Source: Liolophura sinensis
Lineage: Eukaryota; Mollusca; Polyplacophora; Chitonida; Chitonidae
DNA: 60,000 nucleotides
Direction: 5' to 3'
Assembly (NCBI RefSeq): GCF_032854445.1
Contig: NC_088296.1
Coordinates: forward strand, 18,157,485-18,217,484
The first letter of the stretch is position 1. Each line of letters opens with the position of its first letter. The notes under the pieces are model-generated. The model did not search any database and was not told where the DNA came from. It saw nothing but the letters and a program-made list of their open reading frames with translations. Of the stretch, positions 10,588 through 23,447 are shown piece after piece. A program made the position numbers and the translations under genes.

Positions 10588-10855
10588 GTAAGTGAATTTT
10601 ATTTTTCTTCTTTCTTCGAAGAATGTGCTTTGTGTTAAATGAAATGTTCACATTTCAGTCATTTCTGCATTCAGCCTGCTGTGAACTGAGATATTATTTC
10701 ATCAGTGAGCATTTTTTAGATATTGAGGCATTTTTAAGTTCCAGAATGGTGGATGTTAATTAGAATGTTGTTTTATAGGTAACAGCAGTACATTTATCAT
10801 TATATAGAATTTATATAACTCTGTAATTACATGTACATTGTATTACACAAATTCG

Positions 10856-11004
10856 TGGGAAGGTCGGCCAGCAACCAGTGGATGGTCATGGGTTTCCCCC
10901 GGGCTCTGCTCGGTTTCCTCCCAGCATAATGTTGGCCGCCGTTGTATAAGTGAAATATTCTTGAGTACAGCGTAAAACATCAATCAAATAAATAAATAAA
11001 TAAA
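10856..11004 (+). mobile_element. SINE-A 3' half
   Basis: GGGAAGGTCGGCCAGCAACC through to the AAATAAATAAATAAAT tail, about 270 bp into APC intron 1. Confidence 0.87.
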
Positions 11005-11259
11005 TTACAAAAATTATGGTGCTGTATTTTAGAGACCTATTTTGAGTGAAGTTTTTCATCATGTCAGAGTTCAGTTTCATGGCATGCTTTTATAATTGTC
11101 TTTTCATTTGACTATCAGCTTGTTATTGAACATTGGTGAAATGAAGATCTGAAAATGTGGTTACATGTGGGCTTTTTAGCCTAACTCACAACTGTACATG
11201 TATACATATCAAATATATTTTATGTCTTCAAATTCAGGAAAATTGATACTGTTGTGAAC

Positions 11260-11476
11260 TACTTTATTTCTTCTAATTTTTGGAACACCTGGTCTGCTCA
11301 TTTTAGCCAATACATGTAGTTATAGCAGGAGTATTGCATTTCTTTTTTCTCACATGGTTAGGCCATCTAATGAACAACATACTCGTATTTTATACTTTTC
11401 CAAAAGGCTGGTAAAGAAATGTGATATTCTGCTTTCTACACTACTAATATCTGTCCTCAAAATTAGAAGAATTAAG
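11260..11476 (+). mobile_element. MITE-3
   Basis: TATTTCTTCTAATTTTTGG at left and CAAAATTAGAAGAATTAAGG at right form inverted ends. The first 110 bp are shared with 15919-16062. Confidence 0.68.
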
Positions 11477-12303
11477 GTGTCATACAGTTTGATAAGGTAC
11501 AAATTCTATAAAATAAAGCTTACCTAACTTTGGCTTGAGATTTCATATTAAACGAGTGAGTAGGGCAATGCTCATGTTGGTGAGCTCTTAGAAATGGCAC
11601 AACCATTTGTTGTGTTGTTTGTTTTTTTACACATTTAGGGTAATTTGCATGTGACATAGGTTGCATGTTTGGTAGGGGGAAGATTGAAAATATTATCATA
11701 AAAAATATGATTATTAGGACTAAATCTGACTTGAAGCCTCAAAAATAATGTTTTTTAATGTCTGAAAAAAAAATTAATAAAGCTGTGTCAAAAACTATAC
11801 AAGGCAAAGATTTTGGAACTTACATGTACTGCAACGAAAATTGTCATTGAGATAGTAAGAGATAGGGATTGTGCACATTTCAGAGATGATGTTTTTTGTT
11901 GACATACTGATGCCACAAACATATGTTGAATTGTTGAATTTCATGCATAAATACAGGTAGAGATTGTGTATCTTGCTATTCTAGTGAGACTGTCAAAATG
12001 AGAAAAAGCTTTGCAGTGTATACTTTTTCAGGGGGAGACAACTCTGATGGGATTTTTAACAGTGCCATTATATCTAACCTGTGAATGGCATAGGCTTTAT
12101 GTGCCTCAATGACCAGCACATGTAAATAGAAGTATCTCCTCTACCAACACTATGACTGTGTATAAAATTCATACGTTGTATTTTTGTACCACTCTGCTTT
12201 ATATATTTTTGTACCACTTTGTATTTTTGTGAAGCTGAGGGATTTTGTCAGCAGCTTCTAGCAAGTACAGGAATTTCTGAGGTAATAGAAATCTTGATCC
12301 CTA
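11477..12303. other. Intronic, nothing recognised
   Basis: AT-rich unique sequence with scattered TACATGTA. Confidence 0.6.
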
Positions 12304-12503
12304 AATACAGTGTCTGAGACAACTACATTTACATCTAAGTTTATATACAGTGTCTGAGACAACTACATGTACATCTAAGTTTATATACAGTGTCTGAGAC
12401 AACTACATGTACATCTAAGTTTATATACAGTGTCTGAGACAACTACATGTACATCTAAGTTTATATACAGTGTCTGAGACAACTACATGTACATCTAAGT
12501 TTA
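12304..12503. repeat. 40-bp minisatellite, 5 copies
   Basis: Unit ATACAGTGTCTGAGACAACT plus ACATGTACATCTAAGTTTAT. Copies differ by one base or less, so the expansion is recent. Confidence 0.95.
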
Positions 12504-12596
12504 CATGTATTTTGTCGGATTATCAGAGGACAGTTAGAAAGCTTTGTTTGGAAGACACATTTGTGAGTGCACACTGTGGGATTACGCTATGTATGT

Positions 12597-12630
12597 GTAT
12601 ATCTATATCTATATATATATATATATATAT
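12597..12630. repeat. (TA)n microsatellite
   Basis: Short TA run. Confidence 0.95.
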
Positions 12631-14922
12631 TCTGTTGGGAAAATGTAAGTTTCTGCACCTAAAATATATGAATGATTTTTTGTTTTTTTAATGTCAGATA
12701 CATGTACAGCACTGACATGACATGTCTGAAAAATTGCTGATGTGACATTATTATGCCATACTTATTCCTTCATTCATTCATTCATCCATGTACAGTATTT
12801 TCCCCACCATAACCTTTCAAACTTTTCTGTTAAAAAAGATATGTTACCAAAAAAAATGAGAGAAAAAGATTTTTAAAAATGACATGTCTCAATTGATCTG
12901 CTGCCCATTATAGCTTTTTCTGTAGGGTCTCCAACTCTCTTCCCTGTATACCCCTCTGTTAATCACATGCCGGCACACCCTCCCCTTACCTCTTTGCACC
13001 TTATCATGAGTGGAAATGTCTTGGGTACCATGATATAAAATCTGATCCTTAATGTGGATAATGTATGTACGTATACATCTATCATTTAGGAGTGAGAAAC
13101 TGTGAATATTTACATAATACGAGGTCATCTTTCTGATAACCTGGCCTTAATCCAGTGTGATGTTAATTTTGATATGTGAAAAAAACGAGTGAATGACCAA
13201 ACATTTTGACCCAGAAATTTTGCCCTAGAATCTCGTTCTTTTAGAATCCGTTTAAATGAGAGAGAAGACAAAAATGTTAAATTTTCATGTCTTGCCTTTT
13301 CTGTAGTGTCTCTCTGTGTGCATGATGGAATCCCCGTAATGGCCCCTTGTCTAGTCCTCCCTTTGAGACCCTCTTAGAATGACAAGTCTGTCAGAGACTC
13401 AGACAGCCTCCTTACCTCTCTGACAGATGGTCCATTACCGAGCACTGACCACACTGGTGGGTCATATGCTGGTCAGGCTTGCCAGGTGGTCCGCATTCCT
13501 CAGCTGATGACTGGACAGTGGCTGCAGGTAATCAATATTTCAGACCACTGACCACTTAAGCAGCTACATTAGATTCCCTAACACACTGTGAACCTTTTAC
13601 CTGATGATTGTGAACACATATCTAACAACATGTATACTTTATGTAAGCCATCATGGACCCTCTGCACTGTTTTAATGTTACTGTAGAATTATAATAATAA
13701 TAGTAATAATAATAATATCTTTATTTTCAGATGGTAAGAAAAATAAGTCAATATGACAGTATTCATTTTCTCCTGAGACCCTCCATTCACTCACACAGCC
13801 ACCCGGCAGTCACAAGGGTTATTAAAAAACAAAATTACACTTTTGAGTAATTTTTTGTGGTTTTTTCGAGACAAGTGACGTGTAGTAAATTGCTATTGGC
13901 CTCACTGCGTTTTTCCCCCTTCTCCTTAAGCCATGCATGCAGGTTCTAAGAGGCATCTAATTTGGTTGGTTGGTTTTTTGTTGTCTTTTTTTTTTTTGTA
14001 CAACAACGTCTTTTTGTTGACTGCTAGTAGATGAATTTACGTGCATGCTGTGCACTCATAGCTTTGGCTAAACTTAGCAATATTTTTTGAATATTAGATT
14101 ACAGTACAACTTACTGACAAGGGATTGATACATGTAAGTAGTGTCAGGCCATTTCTTTTCCATAATAAATTTGGCCAAGTACATTTTGAAATTTTAACCA
14201 CTCCTTATTTTGGGCTTTTTGGGCATGTGGCAGAATTTACTCTGGGCACTTTCCAAAAGTTGCTTACATTTACATGTGTAATTGACCTTGATGGCGGATT
14301 TAACAGTAGCAGGCTGGTCAGCACAAAAGTGCCTCATTCCCCTTAATAGAAATTCACCCCTCAGTTAGCATGACATTTTGATCTTTTGTTAACACAATTT
14401 GGAACTTTCCAGGCTAAAAAGCAAACGTCGATATTACGTGAATGGTCTTGACTGTTCCGTCCTGTTTTAAGTCTGTCCGGTGAGTTGGTTTTTAGGGATG
14501 TCTGTAATTGGCTGCTGATTGGTTGATTCACATGGGGCAGTACCGTCAGAAAGTGGCTGTCTGCAGGCAGTGTGTCGTTGGCATGGTTTGCTGGTGGCGC
14601 CATGGTAACCAGACAGCATTTGTATGATGTTTACAGGGTGAATGGTATTGATTGATTTTTCAGACCGTGATCGTGGAATGGCTGAGGACAGAGAGTCCTG
14701 GCTGGATCCACTATACAGTAGGCCTGGTTAGAGAGGTATGGGTCTATAGGTATATACATATATGTATATATTGCACTACAAGTTGTTCAGTGGGTGGGTA
14801 GAGCTTTCACTTCCGCCTTGTAGAAAAGTCCATTTGTCAGCGGCTTACAGAAGCGCATCCAGTCAGATGCTTACAACAGCCTTGCATTTTCCTTGAAACC
14901 ATTGAAAATACAATGTACTGGA
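12631..14922. other. Intronic, nothing coding recognised
   Basis: It contains CATT repeats near 12768, the AAT run, and two less AT-rich, repeat-free blocks (13370-13560, 14440-14630). Confidence 0.55.
13690..13718. repeat. (AAT)n microsatellite
   Basis: ATAATAATAGTAATAATAAT run. Confidence 0.93.
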
Positions 14923-15280
14923 AAAATAGTTTATTTTTAGTCCTTGAAAATAGTTTATTTTTAGTCCTTGAAAATAGTTTATTTTTAGTCCTTGAAAATA
15001 GTTAAATTTAGTCCTTGAAAAAAGTTTATTTTTAGTTCTTGAAGAAAGTTTATTTACAGTCCTTGAAAATAGTTTAATTTAGTCCTTGAAAAAAGTTTAT
15101 TTTTAGTTTTTGAAAATAGTTTATTCTTAGTCCTTGAACAGCTTAATTTAGTCCTCGAAAAAAGTTCAGTTTTAGTTTTTGGGAATTTTTTTTTAGTTTT
15201 TTAGTCCTTAAAAAAATTTCATTTTTAGTTTTTGAAAATTGTTTATTTTTAGTCCTTAAAAAAAGTTTATTTTTAGACCT
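14923..15280. repeat. About 25-bp minisatellite, diverged
   Basis: Unit AAAATAGTTTATTTTTAG + TCCTTG. Sharp copies on the left decay to the right. Confidence 0.9.
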
Positions 15281-15918
15281 TTCAAATAGTTGATATTTCA
15301 GTGTTAGAAACATGCATGTACATGTATACAGTGTATCATATCGCATTAAAATGTATGTTGGAAATGGACACAAACGAACCACCAAAAGTATGTATCTCCA
15401 CACAAAGTTCTGTGCATGTATTTATAACGAATTCTCATGGAAAGTACTTGAAAACCATTTCTTTTACATGTGTATGTGTTGCGTACCCTGGGCTTGGAAA
15501 TGTGGTATGTGGGCAGGGAGATTGAGCAATGTGACTGTGCAGTTTAAATCTAAAGTTGCCTTTGTTCACCACTTGAATGTCATGTGAGATATTGGTTCAA
15601 GCTCTGCCTGTATAAGGACGAAGTTTTCACTCTGATTCAATCATTTCATGTAGACTTTGCTGGCAATTACACGTACATGCAGCCAACCATACTTGTGAAA
15701 CCGTGTATGTTAATTGTCTGACATGAATTTCAGGGGAGATCACTTGTTTTCAACCAAAATGACAAAAGTTCTTGAAAGTCCAGTCATGTTGTCTGACATA
15801 AAGTTTATTGTAGATCACTTGTCTTTGAACAGTAAGGCAGCATACATATTGTGTATGTCCCACTGTTGGGGAAAATATTTCTCTCACATGTTCCAAAGAT
15901 TGACCCCGTAGTCAGGCA

Positions 15919-16062
15919 CCCTAATTCTTCTAATTTTTGGGACACCTGGTCTGCTCTTTTTAGCCACTAAACATCTAATTGTAGCAGGAATATTTAGTTT
16001 CTTGTTTTTCACATGGTTAGTTCATCTAATGAAAAACATATTTATTGGAAGAACTAGGGTAT
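15919..16062 (+). mobile_element. MITE-3, internally deleted
   Basis: CCCTAATTCTTCTAATTTTT, then ACACCTGGTCTGCTC, TCACATGGTTAGTTCATCTA, closing with GGAAGAACTAGGGTA. Confidence 0.68.
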
Positions 16063-16386
16063 GATGGCTGTATCAGATGAGTGAACTGAAAATGAGTCAA
16101 ATATTCTTCCATACAGTAAATGGCCAATAATTTGACCTTTGACCCCAGATTAAGCTGCACATTTTGAATGTTTCTGAGAGTTCTGTTGATCTTAGAAAGG
16201 AGGTTTGAGGTTAATTTGGACGGTACACCTGTAGGACCTGTAGGATATCCTACTGCAGAAATGTATGTTTTAACAGCGCCAGGCATTTATTTTCCACTGA
16301 AAATGCACTTCTGTGGGCCAAATTTTAGGTATTGCTCAAATATTATCAATCAGTCAATCATAGCAAATAGGTAATGCTTACATTGT

Positions 16387-16604
16387 ACTATAATACTTCC
16401 AACTTTTAGGATGTTTATGTAATCATATTCGCAGGGCATTTTTTTATCAGGGTGTAAAACAGATAAAATTACGCTTTTTGTGAATACCCTGAACTTGGCC
16501 CTACGAACCAATGTAGTTTTTGTTTCCAAAATCAAAATAAAAATGTGGATAAATTGCAACCGCAAGTTGCTCTTTTATAAGCAAAAAGGTTGAGGAATTT
16601 AATA
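16387..16604 (+). mobile_element. MITE-1, full length
   Basis: TACTATAATACTTCCAAC to GGTTGAGGAATTTAATA; inner GATAAAATTACGCTTTTTG and ACCAATGTAGTTTTTG. Confidence 0.78.
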
Positions 16605-17158
16605 AGCTAGTTGGGTATCCCTAACTGCCCTACCCAGCTGTATCTACAGGTATGCTGTGTTTGTACAGCTATGCATACCATCTGTTACATTACCTCATGT
16701 ACATGTACATATCTTTCATGGGATCTGATTGGCCATTTTAAATACCTTGATCATAACTGTACCTGCCGTAGGGTCCAGGTACTAGTTAGGCTAAACCTAC
16801 TGTCCACCAGGGGGTCAGGATACATGTAAAATAACACCCCCAGTGTGATGCCCTGCTAAGGGCTGACATTAATACCTGTAATCTCATGAAGGTAAACATC
16901 TGGAGCAATAACTGTCAAAATGTGCTCTAATTCAGCTACCGTTTCACATGTACCTGAAAAAGGGGAATGTAAATTGGGGATAAAGTAATGTAAGTAATCT
17001 TTGCGGAATCAGTTCTGGTAGACAAATTGTATGCAATTTGTGAATAATGATGGTTTTACTTCCAGGGATAAAGCAGTTAAACATTGCAAAGTACATGACA
17101 TATACCAATTACAGCCGTGCCCAGTACTTGTCCTGTTGCCTTGTCAATAAGAACATGT

Positions 17159-17368
17159 GTTGGAATTCCTCAACATTTTTGCATTATGAAAGAGTAGCTT
17201 TTGGTGCAATTTATGCACATTGTTGGAGACAAAACTCTGTAGGTTTTATTGGCCAATCTCAGGGCTTCACAAAGAGTATAATTTTATCAATGAACACAGA
17301 AAAAGGCCTTCAGAGTACACCTGAATAAACACCTCGCAAACATGCAAAAAGGTTAAAGAATTACAGTA
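17159..17368 (-). mobile_element. MITE-1, reverse orientation
   Basis: GGAATTCCTCAACATTTTTG to GGTTAAAGAATTACAGTA; inner blocks are in reverse order. Confidence 0.8.
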
Positions 17369-17959
17369 CATGTATTGTGTTTATTTATCTTATTGGTGTT
17401 ACATGCCATACTCCAGAATAACATGCTATCATCTGATTTGACTATTTATGGGTACCGTAAATAGTCAGGTAGGGTACAACCATACCTTTGATGCTCTAAA
17501 GAAATTAAAATTATCAAGGGAATCGAAAGGTGTCTGCATGGTTTCAGGATGTACAGTAAGGTTTTAATAAGTTGGGGGAATGTTTAGCATGTGGAGTTGA
17601 TCCAGGCAAAAATTAGACTCAGTGATACTCTGGACTGTTGGTCACCCCAAGGGGATGGGGGTGGGAGCTTAACCTGTGTAGGGTGTAGTGGTGAGTAACA
17701 GACACACAGATTGTCTAATAGAGAAGCCAGACCATATGGTAGATAAACACTGCATGATCTTCCTTAGGTGTTTCTCAGTCAGATACCAGGGGAGAGTGTG
17801 GGGGCACTTAACTAAGCTTTGGCTAGACTGGATTATTACCCTGGCTTGGTCTGGACCCATGAGGGGAGAGTGTACATGCACATTTGTGTGTTGTTATTTG
17901 GAGAATGGTCTAGCTGTCATTGGCCATTCTCACACATAAAACTGCTCCATTCCGGCCAG

Positions 17960-18085
17960 GCTATTATATGATTGTTGAGCTGGGCACTGGGTTTTTCATC
18001 ACTCATAAAACTGGCCACAATTATATACAAGTGAAAAAATCTTGAGTATAACCTTAAGCAAGGATCAAAAGAATAAATCAAATAA
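17960..18085 (+). mobile_element. SINE-like 3' fragment
   Basis: ACAAGTGAAAAAATCTTGAG and a short A/T tail resemble the 3' domain of the 51628 element. Confidence 0.4.
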
Positions 18086-18146
18086 GTCATTGGGGAGAGG
18101 CCCATTGGCCCCAATGAGAACATGCAAGAACTGTATACATATATAA

Positions 18147-18284
18147 GGCCGTAAGTGGGAAGGTCTGTCAGCAACCTGCGGATGGTTGTGGGTTTCGCTC
18201 AGGCTCTGCTGGGTTTCCACCCACCGTAATGCTGGCTGCTGTTGTATAAGTGAAATATTCTGGTGTATGGCGTAAAACATATCA
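18147..18284 (+). mobile_element. SINE-A 3' half
   Basis: It starts at GGCCGTAAGTGGGAAGG and is truncated just after GGCGTAAAAC, without the A/T-rich tail. Confidence 0.82.
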
Positions 18285-18359
18285 TATTTATAATGCTGAC
18301 TTGAACAAGAGTGCAATACTTGATTCTAAACATGAAACCCATGTTAGACTTACTGTAGA

Positions 18360-19330
18360 AGCCAGTTCAGTTTTATGGCTAGTTACTAGTATAATGAGCA
18401 TTGTATTCCATGTTGGTGTATCCTTAGCAGGCTTTTCTCTTTGACAGGGTTGGCTTGAATTCATTAAACCCAGAATCTCAGAAGTTAATAGTATCCCAGA
18501 ACAGTTCCCAGAAATTCATTACCATGTGGCCCTACCAGTTTTACTGTGGTCTTGCGGTGTACGTGTCATTTTATGGAAGTGAGTGCTTGGGGTTTAACCT
18601 CATACGTAACAATTTTTCAGTCATACGACAATGATTTATTTTATTCGCATTGCACATGTATAAAACAGTATTCCGTGTTAGGCTTTTGTCCTTACATATT
18701 GTATTTATTTATGTATTTGATTGGTGTTTTACACCATACTCAAGAATATTTCACTTAAACGACGATGGCTAGCATTATGGTGGGTGGAAACCAGGCAGAG
18801 CCCGGGGGGAAACCCACGACCATCCGCAGGTTGCTGGCAGACTTTCCCACATACGGCCGGAGAGGAAGATAGCATGAGCTGGACTTGAACTCACAGCGAC
18901 CGCATTGGTGAGAGACTCATGGGTCCTCTGTATTGTACAGTATCTGGATAATGCTGCTGTTGGAATAGTGTACCAGGGAAATTTATTACCCAGTGGTGTA
19001 CCAGTTTTATTCCTAGATACTGTGGTCTTGTACATGTGCTATAAATTGTTTTATGTATGTGTACAAGCTGTAATCCATGTTAGTGTGCCCTTATTAGTCT
19101 GTCTTTACAATGCTAGCTTGAACCTTATATCCATTTATCTCTGAATCCCAGAAATGTTTCAGCAGTAGCCAGAAATTCATGACCAGTTTTATTGTTAACT
19201 GCCGTGGCCATGTCAAGCCTCTAGATGTATGTACATTGTCAGAAGCTGTAGGCTTACTGTTCTGTGTTCTAGTATCCCATGTCAGCTTGTCCTTATCAGT
19301 CCAGACTGACTTCTGATTCCAGTTTGGCCT
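18360..19330. repeat. Diverged local repeat, three copies, period about 190-240 bp
   Basis: TACCAGTTTTACTGTGGTC (18534), TACCAGTTTTATTCCTAG with TACTGTGGTCTTG (18997) and GACCAGTTTTATTG (19183) mark the copies. ATCCATGTTAGTGT, CCCATGTCAGCTTGTCC and CAGAAATTCAT also recur. A SINE-A lies between copies 1 and 2. Confidence 0.6.
18701..18925 (-). mobile_element. SINE-A, 5'-truncated
   Basis: Tail at left; the copy ends near GAGAGACTCATGGGTC. It interrupts a local tandem duplication. Confidence 0.87.
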
Positions 19331-19877
19331 GTGAGAGAATGTAGACAAGACTGTGCAGGGCTATAGGGCGCAGCTCTTGAATCTGGCCATGCAGGCTCTG
19401 TGGATCTCTCTACCCATGTTGTGGTTACCATTACATACCCAGCCCTCAGCCAGCCTGATGAGCCAGCCAGCCAGCCACATATTGACCTGACACAGTGCTA
19501 AGTCCCAACACCACATCTACATAATATATACATGATGTACCATTGAATCAGCAGGGGGACTGAGTGTGACTCTGTAGCACACACAGAAACCACCCCCGTG
19601 GAGGCCAGTGCCAAAATTTTGGCTGATTTCGCAATGTACATGGTACCACGGGTTCGCCATGACTTCATAGTGATGAATATAGGCCTGGAGCATGACATCA
19701 TAAAGGATAGATGTATGTGTACTGTACTGTGGGAGGATCCAAGATACTATAACAGATAGCCTTGATGTGTGGGCGCTGTCTGTTTAAGCTACAGTATCGG
19801 CCAGAGTTACTGCATAGCCAGGGATAAGCTCTGAGGCAGTGTTCTTATGTGTGAAGGAAATGGAATCTGTCAAATGG

Positions 19878-19919
<42 letters not shown>

Positions 19920-20742
19920 GAGTTAGCCTGCAAGCTAGCATTGTACTCAGCATGTACTTGTGCTCATAGGATGGCTACAGTGTTGAAGCCTCAAGTGCAT
20001 TACTCTTCTCTGTGGTAACTGACAGCATAGTGCTGGAACTCCAGGGTAATTTAATTCACCAAGAAAGATGATTCACATGTTTAGATTTATAAACATGCAG
20101 GTTGATTAATTTCTCACTGTCTTCAGGTACCTGTCCGTCAGTGTCAAGGTGTATTTGGCCATTCTTAACTGATATGGAATTTACAGTTCAGGAAGAACAA
20201 CGGTTGATATAGTTCATGGTTAGATATGTTAAAGTACTGAACACATCCAGCCTGTGCGGTTCATTTACAGTATTGTATATCTGTGTGGTACGGGTACAGT
20301 AATTTGGTCTACAGGATGACTCATAAGCAATTTACTGTATCTGTGTATTTGTGATACTGTACATACGTGTGTAGTACAGCATTCACGTATGTGTATAACC
20401 GTGGAGCAGTGTCGCTGGCCGCAGTCTGAGCAACATGGAATTGCATGGAAGAAACGATTTGGCATTTGTGTCGGATATTTGAAGTGAACACATGTCGCTG
20501 TCCATTCATGCCATATTGGTTTGTAACAAACCGAATCTGACTGCCACTTGAGGACATTACATCTGAGGTAAGGTATTAACCTGTATGCTAATATTGAAAT
20601 CTCACAGTTGTTTGTTCCATTACCTGACACATTTGCATTTGTACAGGTACAGCATCATGACTGCTATCAAGGTATAGAGTTTTGACTTCAACTATGGTTA
20701 CATTTCCTGTTCCTTACCTGGCCAGTATTTTGTGAGCGTTAG
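19331..20742. other. Intronic, nothing coding recognised
   Basis: CCAGCCAGCCAGCC at 19460, a TA/CA run, otherwise unique. Overlapping minus-strand ORFs at 20265-20630 have no family features. Confidence 0.55.
19882..19919. repeat. (TA)n(CA)n microsatellite
   Basis: Compound TA then CA run. Confidence 0.95.
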
Positions 20743-20889
20743 TTTATTTATTTATTTGATTCAGTACTCAAGAATATTTCACTTATACGACGAAGGCTAG
20801 CATTATGGTGGGTGGAAACCAGGCACAGCGTGGGGGTAAACCCACAACCATCCTCAGGTTGCTTGAAGACCTTCCCACGTAGGGCCGGT
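20743..20889 (-). mobile_element. SINE-A 3' half with a small deletion
   Basis: Tail TTTATTTATTTATTTGATT, then a jump to CAGTACTCAAGAATATTTC; it ends at GGGCCGGTGAG. Confidence 0.83.
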
Positions 20890-21491
20890 GAGTGTTAATT
20901 GTTGGAGATGCGTTATATTGTACGTGTTGTACAAGCACGTGTTGTACAAGCACATGTTGTATGAACATGTGTGGCTGTACATATTCAGGGTGTTCATTTA
21001 GAATTGGAGAAGGAGGTCAAAATTCGAAAGTAGGTGGCTGAATTGAAAGTAATTATGTCACAATTTAAAACTATTGATTTAATTAGTAAGAATATTCAAA
21101 GTAGTTGGCTACAGGGACGGCGGTAGACAGCTGTCTACAGCCTGCTACTTGCCCTTTTTCAACAGCCTGCATATTTGGTTTGAGATAAAACAAAACCTGC
21201 CATCAGGATATAACATCTGGGGTACATGCAAGTAATTTCCAGGAAGCCAACATTGAAATCTTTTACCATATGCACACACATGCATCTGCGCAATATGTAA
21301 ACTAGGGTCTAGACTTAAATCTGTTGTCACATTCTGTGTTCCTTTTGACAGTATACATGTAGTGACTTTTCATTGAAGGTATAAATGGCTCATTAAAGAA
21401 CAATTGCTTAGCTTACATGTATGTACTGGAAAACTAGTGACTAGTATTTATTGGTAAAAAAAAAAACACATGTATGTACGTATATGCGTAT

Positions 21492-22440
21492 ACAAGGTAA
21501 ACTGAAGCTCAAAAAGACTACAAGGCAATTGAAAGCTCAAAAAGACTACAGGGCAAACTGAAGCTAAAAAAGACTACAAGGCAAAGTGAAGCTCAAAAAG
21601 ACTACAAGGCAAACTGAAGCTCAAAAAGACTGCAAAGCAAACTGAAGCTCAAAAAGACTACAAGGCAAACTGAAGCTCAAAAAGACTACAAGGCAAAGTG
21701 AAGCTCAAAAAGACAACAAGGCAAACTGAAGCTCAAAGACAACAAGGTAAACTGAAGCTCAAAAGACTACAGGGTAAACTGAAGCTCAAAAAGACTACAA
21801 GGCAAACTGAAGCTTAAAAAGACTACAAGGTAAACTGAAGCTCAAAAAGACTACAAGGCAAAGTGAAGCTCAAAAAAACTACAAAGCAAACTGAAGCTCA
21901 AAAAGACTACAAGGTAAACTGAAGCTCAAAAAGACTACAAGGCAAAGTGAAGGTCAAAAAGACTACAAGGCAAACTGAAGCTCAAAAAGACTACAAGGCA
22001 AACTGAAGCTCAAAAAGACTACAAGGCAAACTGAAGCTCAAAAGACTACAAGGTAAACTGATGCTCAAAAAGACTACAAGGCAAATTAAAGCTCAAAAAG
22101 ATTGCAAGGTAAACTGTAGCTCAAAAAGACTACAAGGCAAAGTGAAGCTCAAAAAGACTGCAAGGTAAACTGAAGCTCAAGAAGACTACAAGGCAAACTG
22201 AAGCTCAAAAAGACTACAAGGTAAACTGAAGCTCAAAAAGACTACAAGGCAAATTAAAGCTCAAAAAGATTGCAAGGTAAACTGTAGCTCAAAAAGACTA
22301 TCAGGCAAACTGAAGCTTAAAAAGACTATAAGGCAAACTGAAGCTCAAAAAGACTACAAGGTAAACTGAAGCTTAAAAAGACTACAAGGTAAACTGAAGC
22401 TCAAAAAGAATACAAGGCAAACTGAAGCTCATAAAGACCA
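21492..22440. repeat. 28-bp satellite, about 34 copies
   Basis: Unit AAACTGAAGCTCAAAAAGAC + TACAAGGC, with point variants (GTAAAC, AAATTAAAGC, AAGTGAAG) scattered in a mosaic. It covers 0.95 kb. Confidence 0.96.
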
Positions 22441-22886
22441 CATGCGCGCCGCAACCAATAATTATTGTACATGTAGCTTGACTGATGTAATTCTGCTCTT
22501 GTTTTCTGAGCACTGTAAATATTAAGGAGGAAAGTGCAAGTTACATTCACATGTAGCCTTCGCATTCCCACATTTACAATCAGCTTGTGTGGATTTTCCC
22601 CAGGCTTCAATCCAGTGGAACATGTTAGGTCTTCATCAGGAGCTCTGTTATCAGCAGCCACTACTTTTAGCTTAGGTTTCTGAAGAGGTGTGCGTGTGGG
22701 TCTGTTGTCATGACGATGATGTGTTAAATACAGGAGAGTTTTACGAACTAGGGTGGTTTTAAGCTGTATGCACTGAGTCTCGCATTCTGTGTTAATGGTA
22801 AGACGTTCTATTTTGTCTTTCAAGGTTGAGATAATCGTACGTTATTCTTTTTGAGCCTTGACATCTAGTCTAAGACAATTTACATG

Positions 22887-23092
22887 TACTGTAATTCTTC
22901 AGCCTTGTCATATATTTGCAAGGTGTTTATTCAAGCAAATTCTGAAGACTGATAAAATTATACTTTTTGAGCTGCTCAGACACTGGCCAGTCCAACCAAT
23001 GTGGCTTTGTCTCCAAAATTACTCACACAGATATGTATAAATTGTGCTGATAGTTGATCTTTCATATATGAAATGGTTGAGGAATTAGGGTA
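22887..23092 (+). mobile_element. MITE-1, full length, TA-flanked
   Basis: The non-coding element is bounded by inverted ends TA|CTGTAATTCTTCAGCC and GGTTGAGGAATTAGGG|TA. Shared inner blocks are TTTGCAAGGTGTTTATTCAA, GATAAAATTATACTTTTTG, CAACCAATGTGGCTTTGTC and TCTTTCATATATGAAA. Terminal inverted repeats and TA flanks suggest a Tc1/mariner-type non-autonomous element (inference). Confidence 0.82.
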
Positions 23093-23131
23093 CGTGTTGG
23101 GGAAGATGATTCACATGTTCGAATTTGTGAA

Positions 23132-23172
23132 CATTGATCTTTCATATATGAAAAGGTGGAGGAAGTAGGGTA
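23132..23172 (+). repeat. Duplicated MITE-1 right end
   Basis: ATTGATCTTTCATATATGAA... to GGAAGTAGGGTA repeats the last 40 bp of the neighbouring MITE. Confidence 0.75.
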
Positions 23173-23447
23173 GGCATTGGTCTCAGTACCCATCATGTGC
23201 ATACATATGTTGGTTGCATGAACATGGTGAAACTTTGCAGACGTGGCACTCAGCCATATGCATGTTGGTTTTGGGTCTGTAACGGGTTTGTTTTGGGGGG
23301 CTACAGCACAGTTAATTACATGGATATGCAAACATATACACTTGATGCAAAAAATCCTTGTACTACATCTACTTGTACTTATTTTATTTGTACCGTGTTT
23401 GTACCGTTGAGGATAATGTTGGTACAACCCTTGCATACACGGACACC

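Noticed and set aside
20265-20630. 121-codon minus-strand ORF overlapping another of 78 codons
   Set aside because: Cys/His-rich by eye but spacing does not fit a zinc finger; two overlapping open frames suggest chance.
21492-22440. CRISPR-like array
   Set aside because: The 28-bp units are directly adjacent with no unique spacers, and the genome is eukaryotic.
22401-22823. 140-codon minus-strand ORF
   Set aside because: It begins with TTG, partly overlaps the 28-bp satellite, shows no known motif and has no supporting splice signals; likely chance.
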